From the NCBI GenBank assembly GCA_001600355.1, contig BCJU01000001.1, positions 1,013,178 to 1,077,177 on the forward strand: DNA of 64,000 nt. Reading direction: 5' to 3'. Numbering within the stretch: the stretch's first letter is position 1; the number at the start of each line of letters is the position of its first letter. The translations under genes were made by a program, and so were the position numbers. Positions 1-9,910 of this stretch are shown one piece after another. The notes under the pieces are model-generated. The model saw only the letters and a list, made by a program, of their open reading frames with translations, was not told the DNA's origin and ran no database searches. The stretch comes from Meira nashicola. Taxonomy: Eukaryota; Basidiomycota; Exobasidiomycetes; Exobasidiales; Brachybasidiaceae.

Positions 1-1377
1 GACCTACCTCCCAAACCTAGCGATGAAGAAGCAGCAAAAGAGGTTATCACAAAGTTCTCTAGAGCCAAAGCGGCAATCTCACGGGCGATCGTCTGTATTG
101 TTGGAGAAGATGAGAATATGACGAAATTATTCGAAGGTCAAGGATCAGGTCAAGGAGGATGGTTTACCGAAAAGATGAAAGAATGGATGGAGAGAGATGC
201 AAAAGATCGGGATGACTTGGTTAGTACGGCAATGTTGGCAGTAGGTAATTTGGCACGCAAAGATGCACATTGCATCGCTTTGGTACATGAACATCACATC
301 GTGCCTACCTTGACAAGTTTATTAGAACCTTCTGCTGATATCAAAGTAGCACATGGTACAATGTGTCTATTGAAGAATTTAGCTATCCCGAGTCAGAATA
401 AACGGATAATAGGTGCTTCTAATGATCTGATCTCCCGCCTTGGCATCTTCTTGGACAAGAGTAGAGATAATGTTCAGCCTTTGCAATTTGCCACAGTTGG
501 TTTATTGAAGCATTTGTGCTCTTCAAATGTTGACAATTCGTTTGATTTCGTTCTTGGAAGTACACTATCTGCTCTTCTTGATCTTATTCGTCGAACAGAT
601 GATGTTCCGACACGAATGGAAGGAACGAGAGTGTTGGTGAATGCAGTAAAGTCACTTTGGTCATCAGCATTGACTCCTTCTCCAAATTCAAGCAACCAAA
701 CCATCGATCCAAACGCACGTCAGAAGGCAAGGCACGTTCTGACATGTGAACCAGTTGTCTTGGCATTATCAGAGATGGTGAAAAACAGTACAAAATATCC
801 TGTTTTGGTTAACGAAGGTATTTTAGCCCTAACTTTGATCGCGGCTAGCATAGATGATCAATTATCAAGTGGAGCACAAATGGTTGCTAAAGCTTTGCAA
901 ACGATTTCTTCGCCAACACGCAAATCAAGTGCTGCACCAATAAGCGGAAATTCTGCAACAACAAACGGAAATGAAGAGCAAGTTCCAAGATTACCTCAAA
1001 GGCAGACTACCTTGGACGCTTTAGCATCTGCCGCTCCTAATGCTTTACCCGTTTTACGATCAGGTGCAGATATGATTGCTACCGTTTTGGCACGTCGTGA
1101 TGCTAGAATGCCACCTCAATTTGCTAATAATGCATGTGCATTAGTACAAGCATTAGTCGCACCTAATCATTCGACAATTGCAGATGAAAAAGTTTCCGCT
1201 CCTGAAACCAGTGATCTAGTTGAAAGCAAGCCTGATACAAATGAGGGTGTCGATGCAGTTTCAAATTTGCTAAAGTCTTTACGTCCTGCATTAGAACAAT
1301 TGAGCACTGTAGGACCACAAGAATCTCTACCGATAGCCCAAAAAGCCTTGGATAGTGTAAGAGCGTTTTTGAAATGA
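1..1377 (+). CDS. Armadillo-repeat protein, SmgGDS/RAP1GDS1-like (5' end outside window)
   Basis: The reading frame is open from the first base, so the gene begins upstream; only about 458 C-terminal residues are visible. The protein is alpha-helical with armadillo-type repeats, for example AVGNLARKDAHCIALV and LLKNLAIPSQNKRIIGAS. These closely recall the repeats of SmgGDS (RAP1GDS1), a chaperone and exchange factor for prenylated small GTPases with a polybasic tail. A Ser/Thr/Asn-rich linker lies around window positions 920-1000, followed by more helical sequence up to the stop. Family knowledge suggests a cytosolic role in handling Rho/Rap-type GTPases. The assignment rests on repeat resemblance, because armadillo proteins are hard to separate by eye; a vacuolar or importin-type ARM protein is the alternative. 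It converges on the RING gene, with the two stops about 240 bp apart. Confidence 0.6.
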   Translation, partial: DLPPKPSDEEAAKEVITKFSRAKAAISRAIVCIVGEDENMTKLFEGQGSGQGGWFTEKMKEWMERDAKDRDDLVSTAMLAVGNLARKDAHCIALVHEHHIVPTLTSLLEPSADIKVAHGTMCLLKNLAIPSQNKRIIGASNDLISRLGIFLDKSRDNVQPLQFATVGLLKHLCSSNVDNSFDFVLGSTLSALLDLIRRTDDVPTRMEGTRVLVNAVKSLWSSALTPSPNSSNQTIDPNARQKARHVLTCEPVVLALSEMVKNSTKYPVLVNEGILALTLIAASIDDQLSSGAQMVAKALQTISSPTRKSSAAPISGNSATTNGNEEQVPRLPQRQTTLDALASAAPNALPVLRSGADMIATVLARRDARMPPQFANNACALVQALVAPNHSTIADEKVSAPETSDLVESKPDTNEGVDAVSNLLKSLRPALEQLSTVGPQESLPIAQKALDSVRAFLK

Positions 1378-1615
1378 GATAGGACACTCTCTTTTGATTT
1401 TCCCTTTTTTGATTGCGCAATAAAAGCAGTACCCTTGTATTCACACATAGCATTTCATAACAATAATTCATGCTTTTTCATTAATGACAATTGTTCGACT
1501 GAAGAGGGATCGATTGATGTTTTTGTCCATATATATATATGTGTGTCAATTATACAAATGCTATTATTCAAGAGAGAAAGGAGGAAAAAAACGAGATAAA
1601 AAGGGTTCACAATCA

Positions 1616-4564
1616 CTAAGCCTCTGCGGATGAAGCGTTTCCTTCGCCATTATTATTGGACGTATCGATAGCTTGACGACGACAAAGCGGGCACGAATTT
1701 TTACTGCTGATCAACCACTTATCCAAACAGCCAGCATGGAACAAATGACCGCAACCGAGTAAACGTCTTTGTTCACCTTCATCTTGCCAATCTTCTAAAC
1801 AAATTAAACATTTCTCACTTGTATTTTCCATGATTTGATGTAATTTTGTTAAAGCTTCAATATCAATTTTTGAACCGTTAACTTTGCGAATATCACTCTT
1901 TTCGATTTGTTCAGGTGTAACTGTATCGTTCACCTTCATTCCTGCAGCTGCCATTGCGCCTAAAAATTCCATCAAAACCATCAAATCTCGCGATGCTTCA
2001 TCACTTGAAGCATGAAAGAGCGGATGCTGAGGGGGATAATGGCCACCTGAAACAAAGAGTAGAAAACGTGAAAGAGGTGCTTGTCCCGGTTGCGATCGTT
2101 CGAAAGGATTGATATTTCGTCCGTGTAATGGATGTGCATTATGCTCATTAGCCACACCTTGTGCTTCTGTCTGGGTTTCACTCTCACTTGCTCGATTTGT
2201 TCGAAGGAGATCGGCATCTGTACTGTGGGTACCATTTTCCTCCCAATGCTCAAGACTGCGAACTCCGACAACAATACAGGGTAACAAACCCGATGGTATT
2301 GGTTCAGAAACAGATCCAGTTTGGGCACTTCTTTGTTCGGGAAAGGTAAAGAAGCGGAAGAAAGACAATTGTCCGTCTCGCGTATCGCCTTGCCGTGAAG
2401 GTATCTCAGTCGATTCTGTAGCAGCATTGACACCTGTTTGGAGGTTAGAGCCTGCACCTTCCGCTTGCGTATTGAGATGATCGTCCTCGCTGCTTAATCC
2501 TTCTTCGCGACCCGGAATAGCACGAACAGCAAGATTCAAATCTCTCGAAAGGTCATACAAAAATCGATCAAAAGATCCTTCCTCGCCTCGATTCAAATGT
2601 CCTTCGCGTGCAGCTTCCAATGTTGCACGAACTGATTGAATACGTGATCTAGCAGAACTGGTAGAAGGTCTTGATTCGGAAGAACGCGGTAAAGTGGGAA
2701 CTGGAACGTTATCTGGTGTTCTGTCTTGCGCTGATGTTGAATTCGTTTCGCTCGTACCGGATCCACGGCCAACGTGTGAAAGGCTATCACGAATAGCATC
2801 ACGAAGCATATTTGACAAAGATGCAAGTGAAGGTGCACCTGATTCTGCTTCGCCATTGTCCATTCTGCTGGGCGTTGTTGTTGAGGTGCGATTTGCACCG
2901 GAAGCTTGATTTTGTGCATTGGCTTGTGCTGCGACCAATGCTCTTCGAATATTTGCAGCATTTAAAGAAGATTCATTTCGAGCACGAAAAGGTCTGACCT
3001 CAGTCGTTGTGCCATTTCTACTGCGGAATCTGCTGCCAATTGAATAAAAACGTGCGCGCAAAGATTGCATTGTTTGAGCAGCCCAAGTAGATGTTGTGTT
3101 CTCTCTACTGTTTTGCATCGAGGATTGGACATCGGGAGAAGAACCATCGCCTTGGTCCTGTGTTGTTGATGGAGTTGTAGATGCTGGTGTGGCGAATGCC
3201 GTTTGAGAAGTAGCATCATTTGTCTGAGGCGGTTCTGACTCTGTTGCATTTTCGCCGGTCGTTGCATTGTTTGCTCTAGCTTGTGAGCCTGAGAGCAAAG
3301 AAGCTGCCGTTGCTGCTGTGGCGATGCTTAACAATCGAACTAGCATAGAAGCCTGTTCTTCAATCGTGGCTGCTTGTGCTTCTCCAGTACCACGCGATTC
3401 TGTCGAGCTTGCTGTATCTGTTTGTGGCAGAGCGGTGTCAGATTCAGATGGCTGTGCTTCATTGGATTGCGCAGTGGATGTAGCTCCATCATTCTGTGTA
3501 GAACGTTCACTGCTACGATCTGATGAAGTACGATTGGTAGGTATTGTTCTTGAAACCAAAGCACCTTGAACAATGACAGATGTACCCCCATTGCGTGATG
3601 GAATTGGCATCGCAGTTCCATTTGTCGTGGTATTTGGTTGCCCTTCTTGACCAGCTCGAGCTCCACGTAGACCAAGGATATCAGATAATAAAGCCGAAAG
3701 CATGGAAGGTCGTGTACTTCCTTCTCGAATTATTTGTTGGGCTACCTCTCTTTGATTAGCTCCAGCTGTTGCCAGTGATTGCTCAATTTCACGTCGCATG
3801 CGATCGTGTCGATCTGATGAATTTGGCTGCGAACTTCCTCCATCTGCAGGCGATGATGAGTTCGGTCTATCGAGAGATGGCACTTCACTTCTGTTCTGAT
3901 TTTGAGTGGCATTTGAGGGCATAGATTGAGCAGATGATGATTCACCATTTGAAGAACTCAGAGCATTTGCAATACTAGAATCAGGCGGATTTGGCGGACC
4001 GTCGACTTCTGTACTGTTCACACCATTTTCCGGGCTGCTTTCGTCTCTCATGATTATATCTTCTTTCTCTTTCCCTTTTCCCTTGTTCATAGTAGGGCTC
4101 TTGCCTTTGTCATCTTGCTTACTTGCTGTAATATCTTCTACCTCACTTTCTGTTGCCTGCACTCGCCGACGGAGCCTTCGAGGCGTGGAAGGATTAGCTT
4201 TTCTTTCTTCATTGTCTGCTGTAACTTCCACACTAGCATTCGATCGTGTTCTTCGTCTCTTGCTATTAGCTCGCCTTTCTGGGCTATTCTGAGTGGTTGA
4301 TTGAGTATCATGACCGTTACTACTTCCATTTTGTACAGCTCTCATCGTCTCTGTACCTCCTTTATTGAGCTTTTTGGGACGAAAGAAGATATTTTTTAGT
4401 GAAAGTCTCTTGCTGTTTGATTGCGTTAATGATTCTGTTTGATTTGAAACGCTGTCTTGTTGATCATGAGAGTTTACAGATTGTCTGTTAAAGGATTGGC
4501 GATGAAAAATGCTTGCTCTCTTACTTTGTGATCGATTGAAAATTTTGCTTTGATTTGAGCCCAT
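1616..4564 (-). CDS. RING-H2 zinc-finger protein with N-myristoylation signal (probable E3 ubiquitin ligase)
   Basis: A 982-residue protein if translation starts at the ATG ending at 4564; the frame extends 12 codons further upstream to another ATG. I prefer the internal start because it gives MGSNQSKIF, which matches the N-myristoylation pattern (Gly2, Ser6, Lys7). Residues up to about 780 are Ser/Thr/Asn/Gln-rich and largely disordered, with basic stretches. A short helical block near SMLSALLSDILGLRG may be conserved. The only clear domain is a C-terminal RING-H2 at about residues 919-961: CLICLEDW, then CGHLFHAGC and CPLCRR, with the C3H2C3 ligands in place. Family knowledge makes it an E2-binding ubiquitin ligase; the lipid signal implies membrane attachment. 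Substrates are unknown. It has no introns. Confidence 0.85.
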   Translation of the reverse strand: MGSNQSKIFNRSQSKRASIFHRQSFNRQSVNSHDQQDSVSNQTESLTQSNSKRLSLKNIFFRPKKLNKGGTETMRAVQNGSSNGHDTQSTTQNSPERRANSKRRRTRSNASVEVTADNEERKANPSTPRRLRRRVQATESEVEDITASKQDDKGKSPTMNKGKGKEKEDIIMRDESSPENGVNSTEVDGPPNPPDSSIANALSSSNGESSSAQSMPSNATQNQNRSEVPSLDRPNSSSPADGGSSQPNSSDRHDRMRREIEQSLATAGANQREVAQQIIREGSTRPSMLSALLSDILGLRGARAGQEGQPNTTTNGTAMPIPSRNGGTSVIVQGALVSRTIPTNRTSSDRSSERSTQNDGATSTAQSNEAQPSESDTALPQTDTASSTESRGTGEAQAATIEEQASMLVRLLSIATAATAASLLSGSQARANNATTGENATESEPPQTNDATSQTAFATPASTTPSTTQDQGDGSSPDVQSSMQNSRENTTSTWAAQTMQSLRARFYSIGSRFRSRNGTTTEVRPFRARNESSLNAANIRRALVAAQANAQNQASGANRTSTTTPSRMDNGEAESGAPSLASLSNMLRDAIRDSLSHVGRGSGTSETNSTSAQDRTPDNVPVPTLPRSSESRPSTSSARSRIQSVRATLEAAREGHLNRGEEGSFDRFLYDLSRDLNLAVRAIPGREEGLSSEDDHLNTQAEGAGSNLQTGVNAATESTEIPSRQGDTRDGQLSFFRFFTFPEQRSAQTGSVSEPIPSGLLPCIVVGVRSLEHWEENGTHSTDADLLRTNRASESETQTEAQGVANEHNAHPLHGRNINPFERSQPGQAPLSRFLLFVSGGHYPPQHPLFHASSDEASRDLMVLMEFLGAMAAAGMKVNDTVTPEQIEKSDIRKVNGSKIDIEALTKLHQIMENTSEKCLICLEDWQDEGEQRRLLGCGHLFHAGCLDKWLISSKNSCPLCRRQAIDTSNNNGEGNASSAEA

Positions 4565-5912
4565 ACCAATAGTTGCCAGCGCGAATTTAATGCTCAGCAA
4601 ATATGTTAAAGGAAACAGGGATCAATTGAGGAGTGCAACTCCTTCCGCTGTATAATTCAATATTTCTCGTCAAACGGAATCACGTTCTCCTTTATTTCTT
4701 TTCTTGCATCTCCGTAAATGAAGAGATATTTGTGTGTTCTATGAAACGTGATGATAGATGTTATTCAAGTTATGCTTTCAAGTATGATTTGCAATTTTTC
4801 GATCGGGTCATGTATATCTGTAACTTTTAATGCAATTATTCACCTAACGCCCATGCCGCCCACTTTTTGGAACGGCCAAAATTGATCTGCTAATCAAACG
4901 CTCGCTTGGCTGACCTGCAGGGTTTAGCGATTCCGAGGAGCCTTCTCCACTCTAGTTTAAAGCGCGCCTACGCGTGAACTACATCAGTACATCAATCAAC
5001 AACACCATTCCGGAGATAACCAAAGCAATAGAACATGTATTGCAATTCGTCTTTACCACTTCGAAAAGCATGCATATTTCATCGTAAATGATGCTGGATA
5101 GGCGTGCTTTCTAATTCTTCCCTTTGAAATTGAAATTTTTGCTGCGGCTCATCCGATAATTTCAAAAGATGAGAAGCGCCACAAATACAGACGGAAGTGC
5201 GCTACGCAGTCCTTCTCCGTTGCTAAAGTAGAAACGCATACATGCATACTTTTCAGCCCCATTTAATCGATTAGGATGACAAGTGATGGGATTTCTCCTA
5301 ATATGAAACGAAGTCTCGAACAAATTGCATTCGTATTAAGCAATGCTTCATTTAAATCAATTCTACCAATCAAAAGAAATCTCCGTTTATTTATTTTCGG
5401 TGCTGCTATGTTCAAATCAAAGAAGCAAATTGTGGGCTTTGAGTAGCGTGCTAAAGAAGAGAGGATCGAGCGTTTCAATCGATAAAGGGGCTTTCGCGCT
5501 TGATATTAAGGGGAGAGCCTTCTAATCATCATTGTTGACAAATCGGTCAGATGTTTCCGCTTTGAATCAATTTAACTTGACACAGACATTCTGGCGTGGC
5601 ATCGAATGCTACGGCAAAACACAAGCAAACGGGATCCGTAGTAGCCGTTACCAGAAATCTGACTTTTAAAAGAATTTCTTTCTAACGGGCCGTCTCTTGG
5701 TTAATAAATGCAAAATATTCATATCAACGGTTTACATTATTTCAGGGTATAAGAGGGTAGCATCATTTTGCGTTCCATATCCCCTTCCCCAAGTTTGTCG
5801 TGTTTTCCTCCTTTCTTTTTCCCCCTCAAGTCGATAAATTGATTCAAAACGACATCTACGTACTTTGCCATCATTGTGTCTTGACTGAAAGTCGTTTTGA
5901 TCTCTGGTAAAC
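4565..5912. other. Intergenic region between RING and GH30 genes
   Basis: About 1.35 kb with no convincing gene. It must hold the promoters of the divergent RING and GH30 genes. It contains GCATGCAT at 5068-5075 and ACATGCAT at 5240-5247, two instances of the intergenic word discussed in the findings. No tRNA-like B box or long repeat was seen. Confidence 0.6.
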
Positions 5913-7991
5913 ATGCATTTATTACGCGATACAAGATGGTGTCTTTTGATATCATCACTCCTCCTTGTTTTGGCTATTTCTTCTGTTTCTGCAGATTCAT
6001 TCCATCGTCGTGCGCTTGGGCAAAATCATTATCAAAGACGTCAAAATGATGGATCATCTTCTACTTCTGATGAAAAGAAAGATGATACTTCTGCAACATC
6101 GAAAAGCAATACAACTGCAAGTAAAAATGATGAACCTGCCGCCCAAAGTTCAAGTACAACAACATCTGCCAATGTGACTGGTCCGGTGATCGATTTCATG
6201 TTGAGCAATACTTGGAACAGTAGTCAATATTTAGCACAAACCAATCCAAATATTCAATTTGTGTATAATGCAACTTTTAACGAAAATGGTCAAAATAGTA
6301 CAAGTACTCAACCAACGATCGTTGCAATTAATGTAAAAGAAAGAAGACAATATCAAAAAATGATCGGTTTAGGTGCAGGTATTACAGATGCGAGTGCAAT
6401 CGTCTTACAAGCTCTAAAAGCCAATCGACCTGATGCTTATGAAGAAATTTTGAATTTATGTTTTAACGAATCACCTGAATGGATCGCAAAAGGAGGTGCA
6501 GGAATGAATATGATTCGTTTACCAATTGGTGCTTCTGATTTTGGATTTACAGAATATACATATGATGATAGCGTTGATGGTTCTCCTGATCCAACTTTAT
6601 CTCTTTTTGATATCGAAAAATCACCTAAACGTTGGCAAACAGTTCAAGATATTTTAAAGATTAATCCAGGTCTTATTATTATGGCAAGTCCATGGTCACC
6701 TCCAGCATGGATAAAAGGTCAAACGACAGGTAGCCTTCATGGTGGTTCAGTTTTACCACAATATGAAGGCGTTTTTGCTGATTATCTTGTAAAATTTGTC
6801 AAAACCTTAAAAGAGAAAAAAGGAATAAATGTTCAAGTGTTAAGTTTACAAAATGAACCTTTATATGATGGTGCAAAATATCCTTGTACAAAAATGTTAC
6901 CAGATCAACAAGCTCGTATCGGAACTCTTACTCGTCAAAAATTGGACTCTGCTGGATTCAATAAAGTCAAGATCTTAGCTTATGATCATAACTGGGATGC
7001 TTCTGATTATCCAATCTCCGTCTTTGATGATGCAGCAGAATCATTTGCTGGAGCAGCTTGGCATTGTTACGGAGGTGATCCTTCAGGTCAAGAACCATTC
7101 AATGAAGCATATCCTGATCGATGGGTTTGGTTTACCGAATGTACTCGTATCACTCAATATTATGAAGAACCATGGGAGAATATCAAAAAGCAATTCGATC
7201 AAATTCTAAAAGGTTCAATCTCTTACAATTCACAAGCTATTATCCTTTGGAATTTAGCTTTGCAAATCGATAAAGAAGGTTTCACAGTTCCTTCTTTACC
7301 TCAAACATGCAGAAATTGTTTAGCTCCAATTGTCATTTACGATAATTCAACAGGACCTCAATTGGATGGCATCAATCGAGCTGCAATTGATTCGCAAAAA
7401 AAGAATCGAAGAGGTTTATCGGGTCCAACATTGAATAACGAAAATGACCTTTTCTATATGTTCTCTAAGAGAGATGATGATGATGCGAAAAATTTGGGTG
7501 TTTTGATGAATGCAGCAAATTTAAGTGATGTTTCAGCTATTAATAAAGGTGCTGATAACGAAGGTTCTGTCATCCCACCAACTCGGGATACAAATTATCG
7601 TACTTCGGATTATGTTACTTTGGCTCATTTAGGTGTCGCAATTCGTCCACAAAAGGATGGTGAGAGATGGGCACAACGTGTCGGAGTGGTAACGAGTGAA
7701 GATAATCACAGTGGACCGGTTGTTAAAGCACAATTGTTCCGTAATAGCTTAGGAAACGGTTCTTCACGTTGGTCCGTAATCATTCTTCAACAATACGATC
7801 ATTATGGCTATAATAGAGCTCAAGCTGAAGATATTACCTTTCAACTTAAGTTCAGAAATTACGTTGCAACATTCGTTTTACCACCCGGTGCATTCACACT
7901 TCAATGGACCGCTGAAGATACCGCTTATGAACATCAAGGTGATCAAGTTAAAGCCTCTTCCTCCCTCACATCATCAAAAACTTCAAAGTAG
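5913..7991 (+). CDS. Secreted glycoside hydrolase family 30 (glucosylceramidase / endo-1,6-beta-glucanase type)
   Basis: A 692-residue protein with an N-terminal signal peptide (hydrophobic core around residues 10-27) and then a Ser/Thr/Asn-rich linker. That linker has dibasic sites (HRRALG, YQRRQN) that could be cut by a Kex2-type protease. The rest is a GH30 barrel plus C-terminal beta-domain. Visible signatures are GLGAGITDASA, the substrate-loop ASPWSPPAWIK, the acid/base Glu315 in LSLQNEP and the nucleophile Glu409 in WFTEC. Both catalytic glutamates are present, so the enzyme should be active. Fungal GH30 members cleave beta-1,6-glucan or glucosylceramide, and the sequence alone does not say which. 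Secretion and the wall-associated family favour a glucan substrate. The tail is Ser-rich, with no obvious GPI signal. Single exon. Confidence 0.9.
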   Translation: MHLLRDTRWCLLISSLLLVLAISSVSADSFHRRALGQNHYQRRQNDGSSSTSDEKKDDTSATSKSNTTASKNDEPAAQSSSTTTSANVTGPVIDFMLSNTWNSSQYLAQTNPNIQFVYNATFNENGQNSTSTQPTIVAINVKERRQYQKMIGLGAGITDASAIVLQALKANRPDAYEEILNLCFNESPEWIAKGGAGMNMIRLPIGASDFGFTEYTYDDSVDGSPDPTLSLFDIEKSPKRWQTVQDILKINPGLIIMASPWSPPAWIKGQTTGSLHGGSVLPQYEGVFADYLVKFVKTLKEKKGINVQVLSLQNEPLYDGAKYPCTKMLPDQQARIGTLTRQKLDSAGFNKVKILAYDHNWDASDYPISVFDDAAESFAGAAWHCYGGDPSGQEPFNEAYPDRWVWFTECTRITQYYEEPWENIKKQFDQILKGSISYNSQAIILWNLALQIDKEGFTVPSLPQTCRNCLAPIVIYDNSTGPQLDGINRAAIDSQKKNRRGLSGPTLNNENDLFYMFSKRDDDDAKNLGVLMNAANLSDVSAINKGADNEGSVIPPTRDTNYRTSDYVTLAHLGVAIRPQKDGERWAQRVGVVTSEDNHSGPVVKAQLFRNSLGNGSSRWSVIILQQYDHYGYNRAQAEDITFQLKFRNYVATFVLPPGAFTLQWTAEDTAYEHQGDQVKASSSLTSSKTSK

Positions 7992-8288
7992 ACTGAACTC
8001 TACTTTCCAACGAACCTTGTCTAATTTTGTCTATTCGCCCAGATTCTATTTCACTGTCTTTTTCCAGGCTATTCGAAAATATAATGATTTCTTCTTTCAT
8101 CGAAATTGTTGTGAGTGTAAAAAGGAAGAAAGCGAACCCCATTTTTAAGTGTTTTTCGGACAACGCTGCTAAATCAAAAGTGGTTACGCGCGTTGAATAG
8201 AAAGGCGTTAATAAATGTCTGTAACTTTAGGCCTCTTTTCGTCCATCTCTTCTTTCTCAGCCATTACCCCGAGTGTGTATGATCGATC

Positions 8289-9809
8289 ATGTCATCCAAT
8301 GAGGCTGGGCCCTCATCCGCTGGAGGAACGGCGACACTATCAACAGAGCCTGTGTCAACAATAGAGAATGAAGTTATTCGACCTATATCATATCACTTTG
8401 ACGAAAAGGCTAGTAGAATATCAGAAGATGATGTGAATGGATTGATGCAAAGAGTGATTGCTTCAATTATCAAAGAGAAAGGATATGATGGTATAGAAGC
8501 AAGTGCGATGGATTATATCATGCATAGTGTTGAACATGTCGTGACAGGCTTATTAGATCATACAGCAGAACTTGCAATGGTTGCAAGAAGAAGGAAACCA
8601 TCTGCTAGAGATGCATATATTGCAATTCGAAATGCAGGTCCACGATTACAACCGGATGCATTGGAAGAATATGCTAAAGGAAGAAATATCGATCAATCTC
8701 CAGCATGGAAGGTAGAATGGGACAGGAAGCGAATAGAAGCAGCAGAATGGAAAGCACCAGAAGAGATGTGGCTGCCGAGCGATGAAGAAGATGAACAGGA
8801 GAATGATACATCCATTTCAACATCACAAGGTCCGGCCAAGAAGAGGCATCGGAAATATTTCAGACCAAAAATGGACGAAATTCCAGCACATTTACCACCT
8901 CTTCCACCAAAACATACATGGTTATCAACCCCTTCGTATCCTATACGTTCGGAAGATACGATCGAGCCTCTTGCACTTATTGACATCAAAGTATCTTCAA
9001 CAAGGCTAACCGAAGCTTCTTTGCGTGGCTTGATTAGTGCAACAGATAATGCAGTAATCGTTAGTCGTGAACAAAAGACAAGAGGAGGAGAGAAGAATGA
9101 GATTAACGCTCAGCCTTCATTCAAGACTGATCTTTTTGGAACTGCATCCAAGAGGGTCTCCAGCCCACAAGCTCAAGTACTGCCGTCTGTTACGACACCA
9201 AGTGCTACTGATGAGGAAAGCCGCAAGAGTCGTAGCCTGAAAGGTAGAGCATTATCGTTACGTTTGCGAACAAATACCGCTCCTCAACATTCGACTGAAC
9301 CAAGTACTTCCGTTGCAGATTCACCACCAGTAGAAAGGAACGAGGTGAGCACTTCAGGCGCTCTCAGTACGCCTTCAAGATCGTTTTCATTCAAAAGGCC
9401 GGCAGTATCACATAGAGCATCGCTTTCTCTTTCTATCGCTGGTTCACGTTCTGCTACTCCATTGGCATCACCTGCGCTTTCACGTCGTGGCACAGCTGCA
9501 CCACAAAGCAGTGGACCATGGACAGTTGCACCGACACAATCCTACTTTACATGGGGTCCACCTACGCCTGGTATTGGAAGTCCAGCAAATCTACCTCTTG
9601 CAACACCTCTTACGCCAGGAGCAGGTTTCGTTTACCCTCCCACGCCATCAGATCTGTACGCGAAGAATGATTTTGGTGCCAATCATGAAAGCGGAAACGA
9701 GAATGTAGAGGACATCGCTCTTCCAAGTGTGGTGAACTACAAACGATCATGGTATCGTAGAGGGAATACGACGGTCAGAAAGGAAGCAAGTGATGATGAT
9801 ATGATTTAA
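8289..9809 (+). CDS. TAF8: TFIID subunit TAF8
   Basis: A 506-residue protein with an N-terminal histone-fold (Bromo_TP type, about residues 45-116) that includes VNGLMQRVIASIIKEKGYDG and RRRKPSARDAYIAIRNAG. The TAF8 C-terminal motif follows at about residues 194-220, with IPAHLPPLPPKHTWLSTPSYP-like spacing. Family knowledge: TAF8 pairs with TAF10 through the histone fold and with TAF2 through its tail, helping assemble TFIID for RNA polymerase II initiation. The last half is Ser/Pro/Thr-rich, with many SP/TP sites, and is likely disordered. It is longer than minimal fungal TAF8 proteins mainly because of this tail. It converges with the FAD oxidoreductase gene, the stops being only about 100 bp apart. 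Confidence 0.85.
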   Translation: MSSNEAGPSSAGGTATLSTEPVSTIENEVIRPISYHFDEKASRISEDDVNGLMQRVIASIIKEKGYDGIEASAMDYIMHSVEHVVTGLLDHTAELAMVARRRKPSARDAYIAIRNAGPRLQPDALEEYAKGRNIDQSPAWKVEWDRKRIEAAEWKAPEEMWLPSDEEDEQENDTSISTSQGPAKKRHRKYFRPKMDEIPAHLPPLPPKHTWLSTPSYPIRSEDTIEPLALIDIKVSSTRLTEASLRGLISATDNAVIVSREQKTRGGEKNEINAQPSFKTDLFGTASKRVSSPQAQVLPSVTTPSATDEESRKSRSLKGRALSLRLRTNTAPQHSTEPSTSVADSPPVERNEVSTSGALSTPSRSFSFKRPAVSHRASLSLSIAGSRSATPLASPALSRRGTAAPQSSGPWTVAPTQSYFTWGPPTPGIGSPANLPLATPLTPGAGFVYPPTPSDLYAKNDFGANHESGNENVEDIALPSVVNYKRSWYRRGNTTVRKEASDDDMI

Positions 9810-9910
9810 GACTGATTCTATCCATTGTATTATAAAGACATTACAATCAATATTGTGTAATTAGGGTATCTGATACATATTCGTGTATGGTAATATAAAA
9901 AGATGATAAA

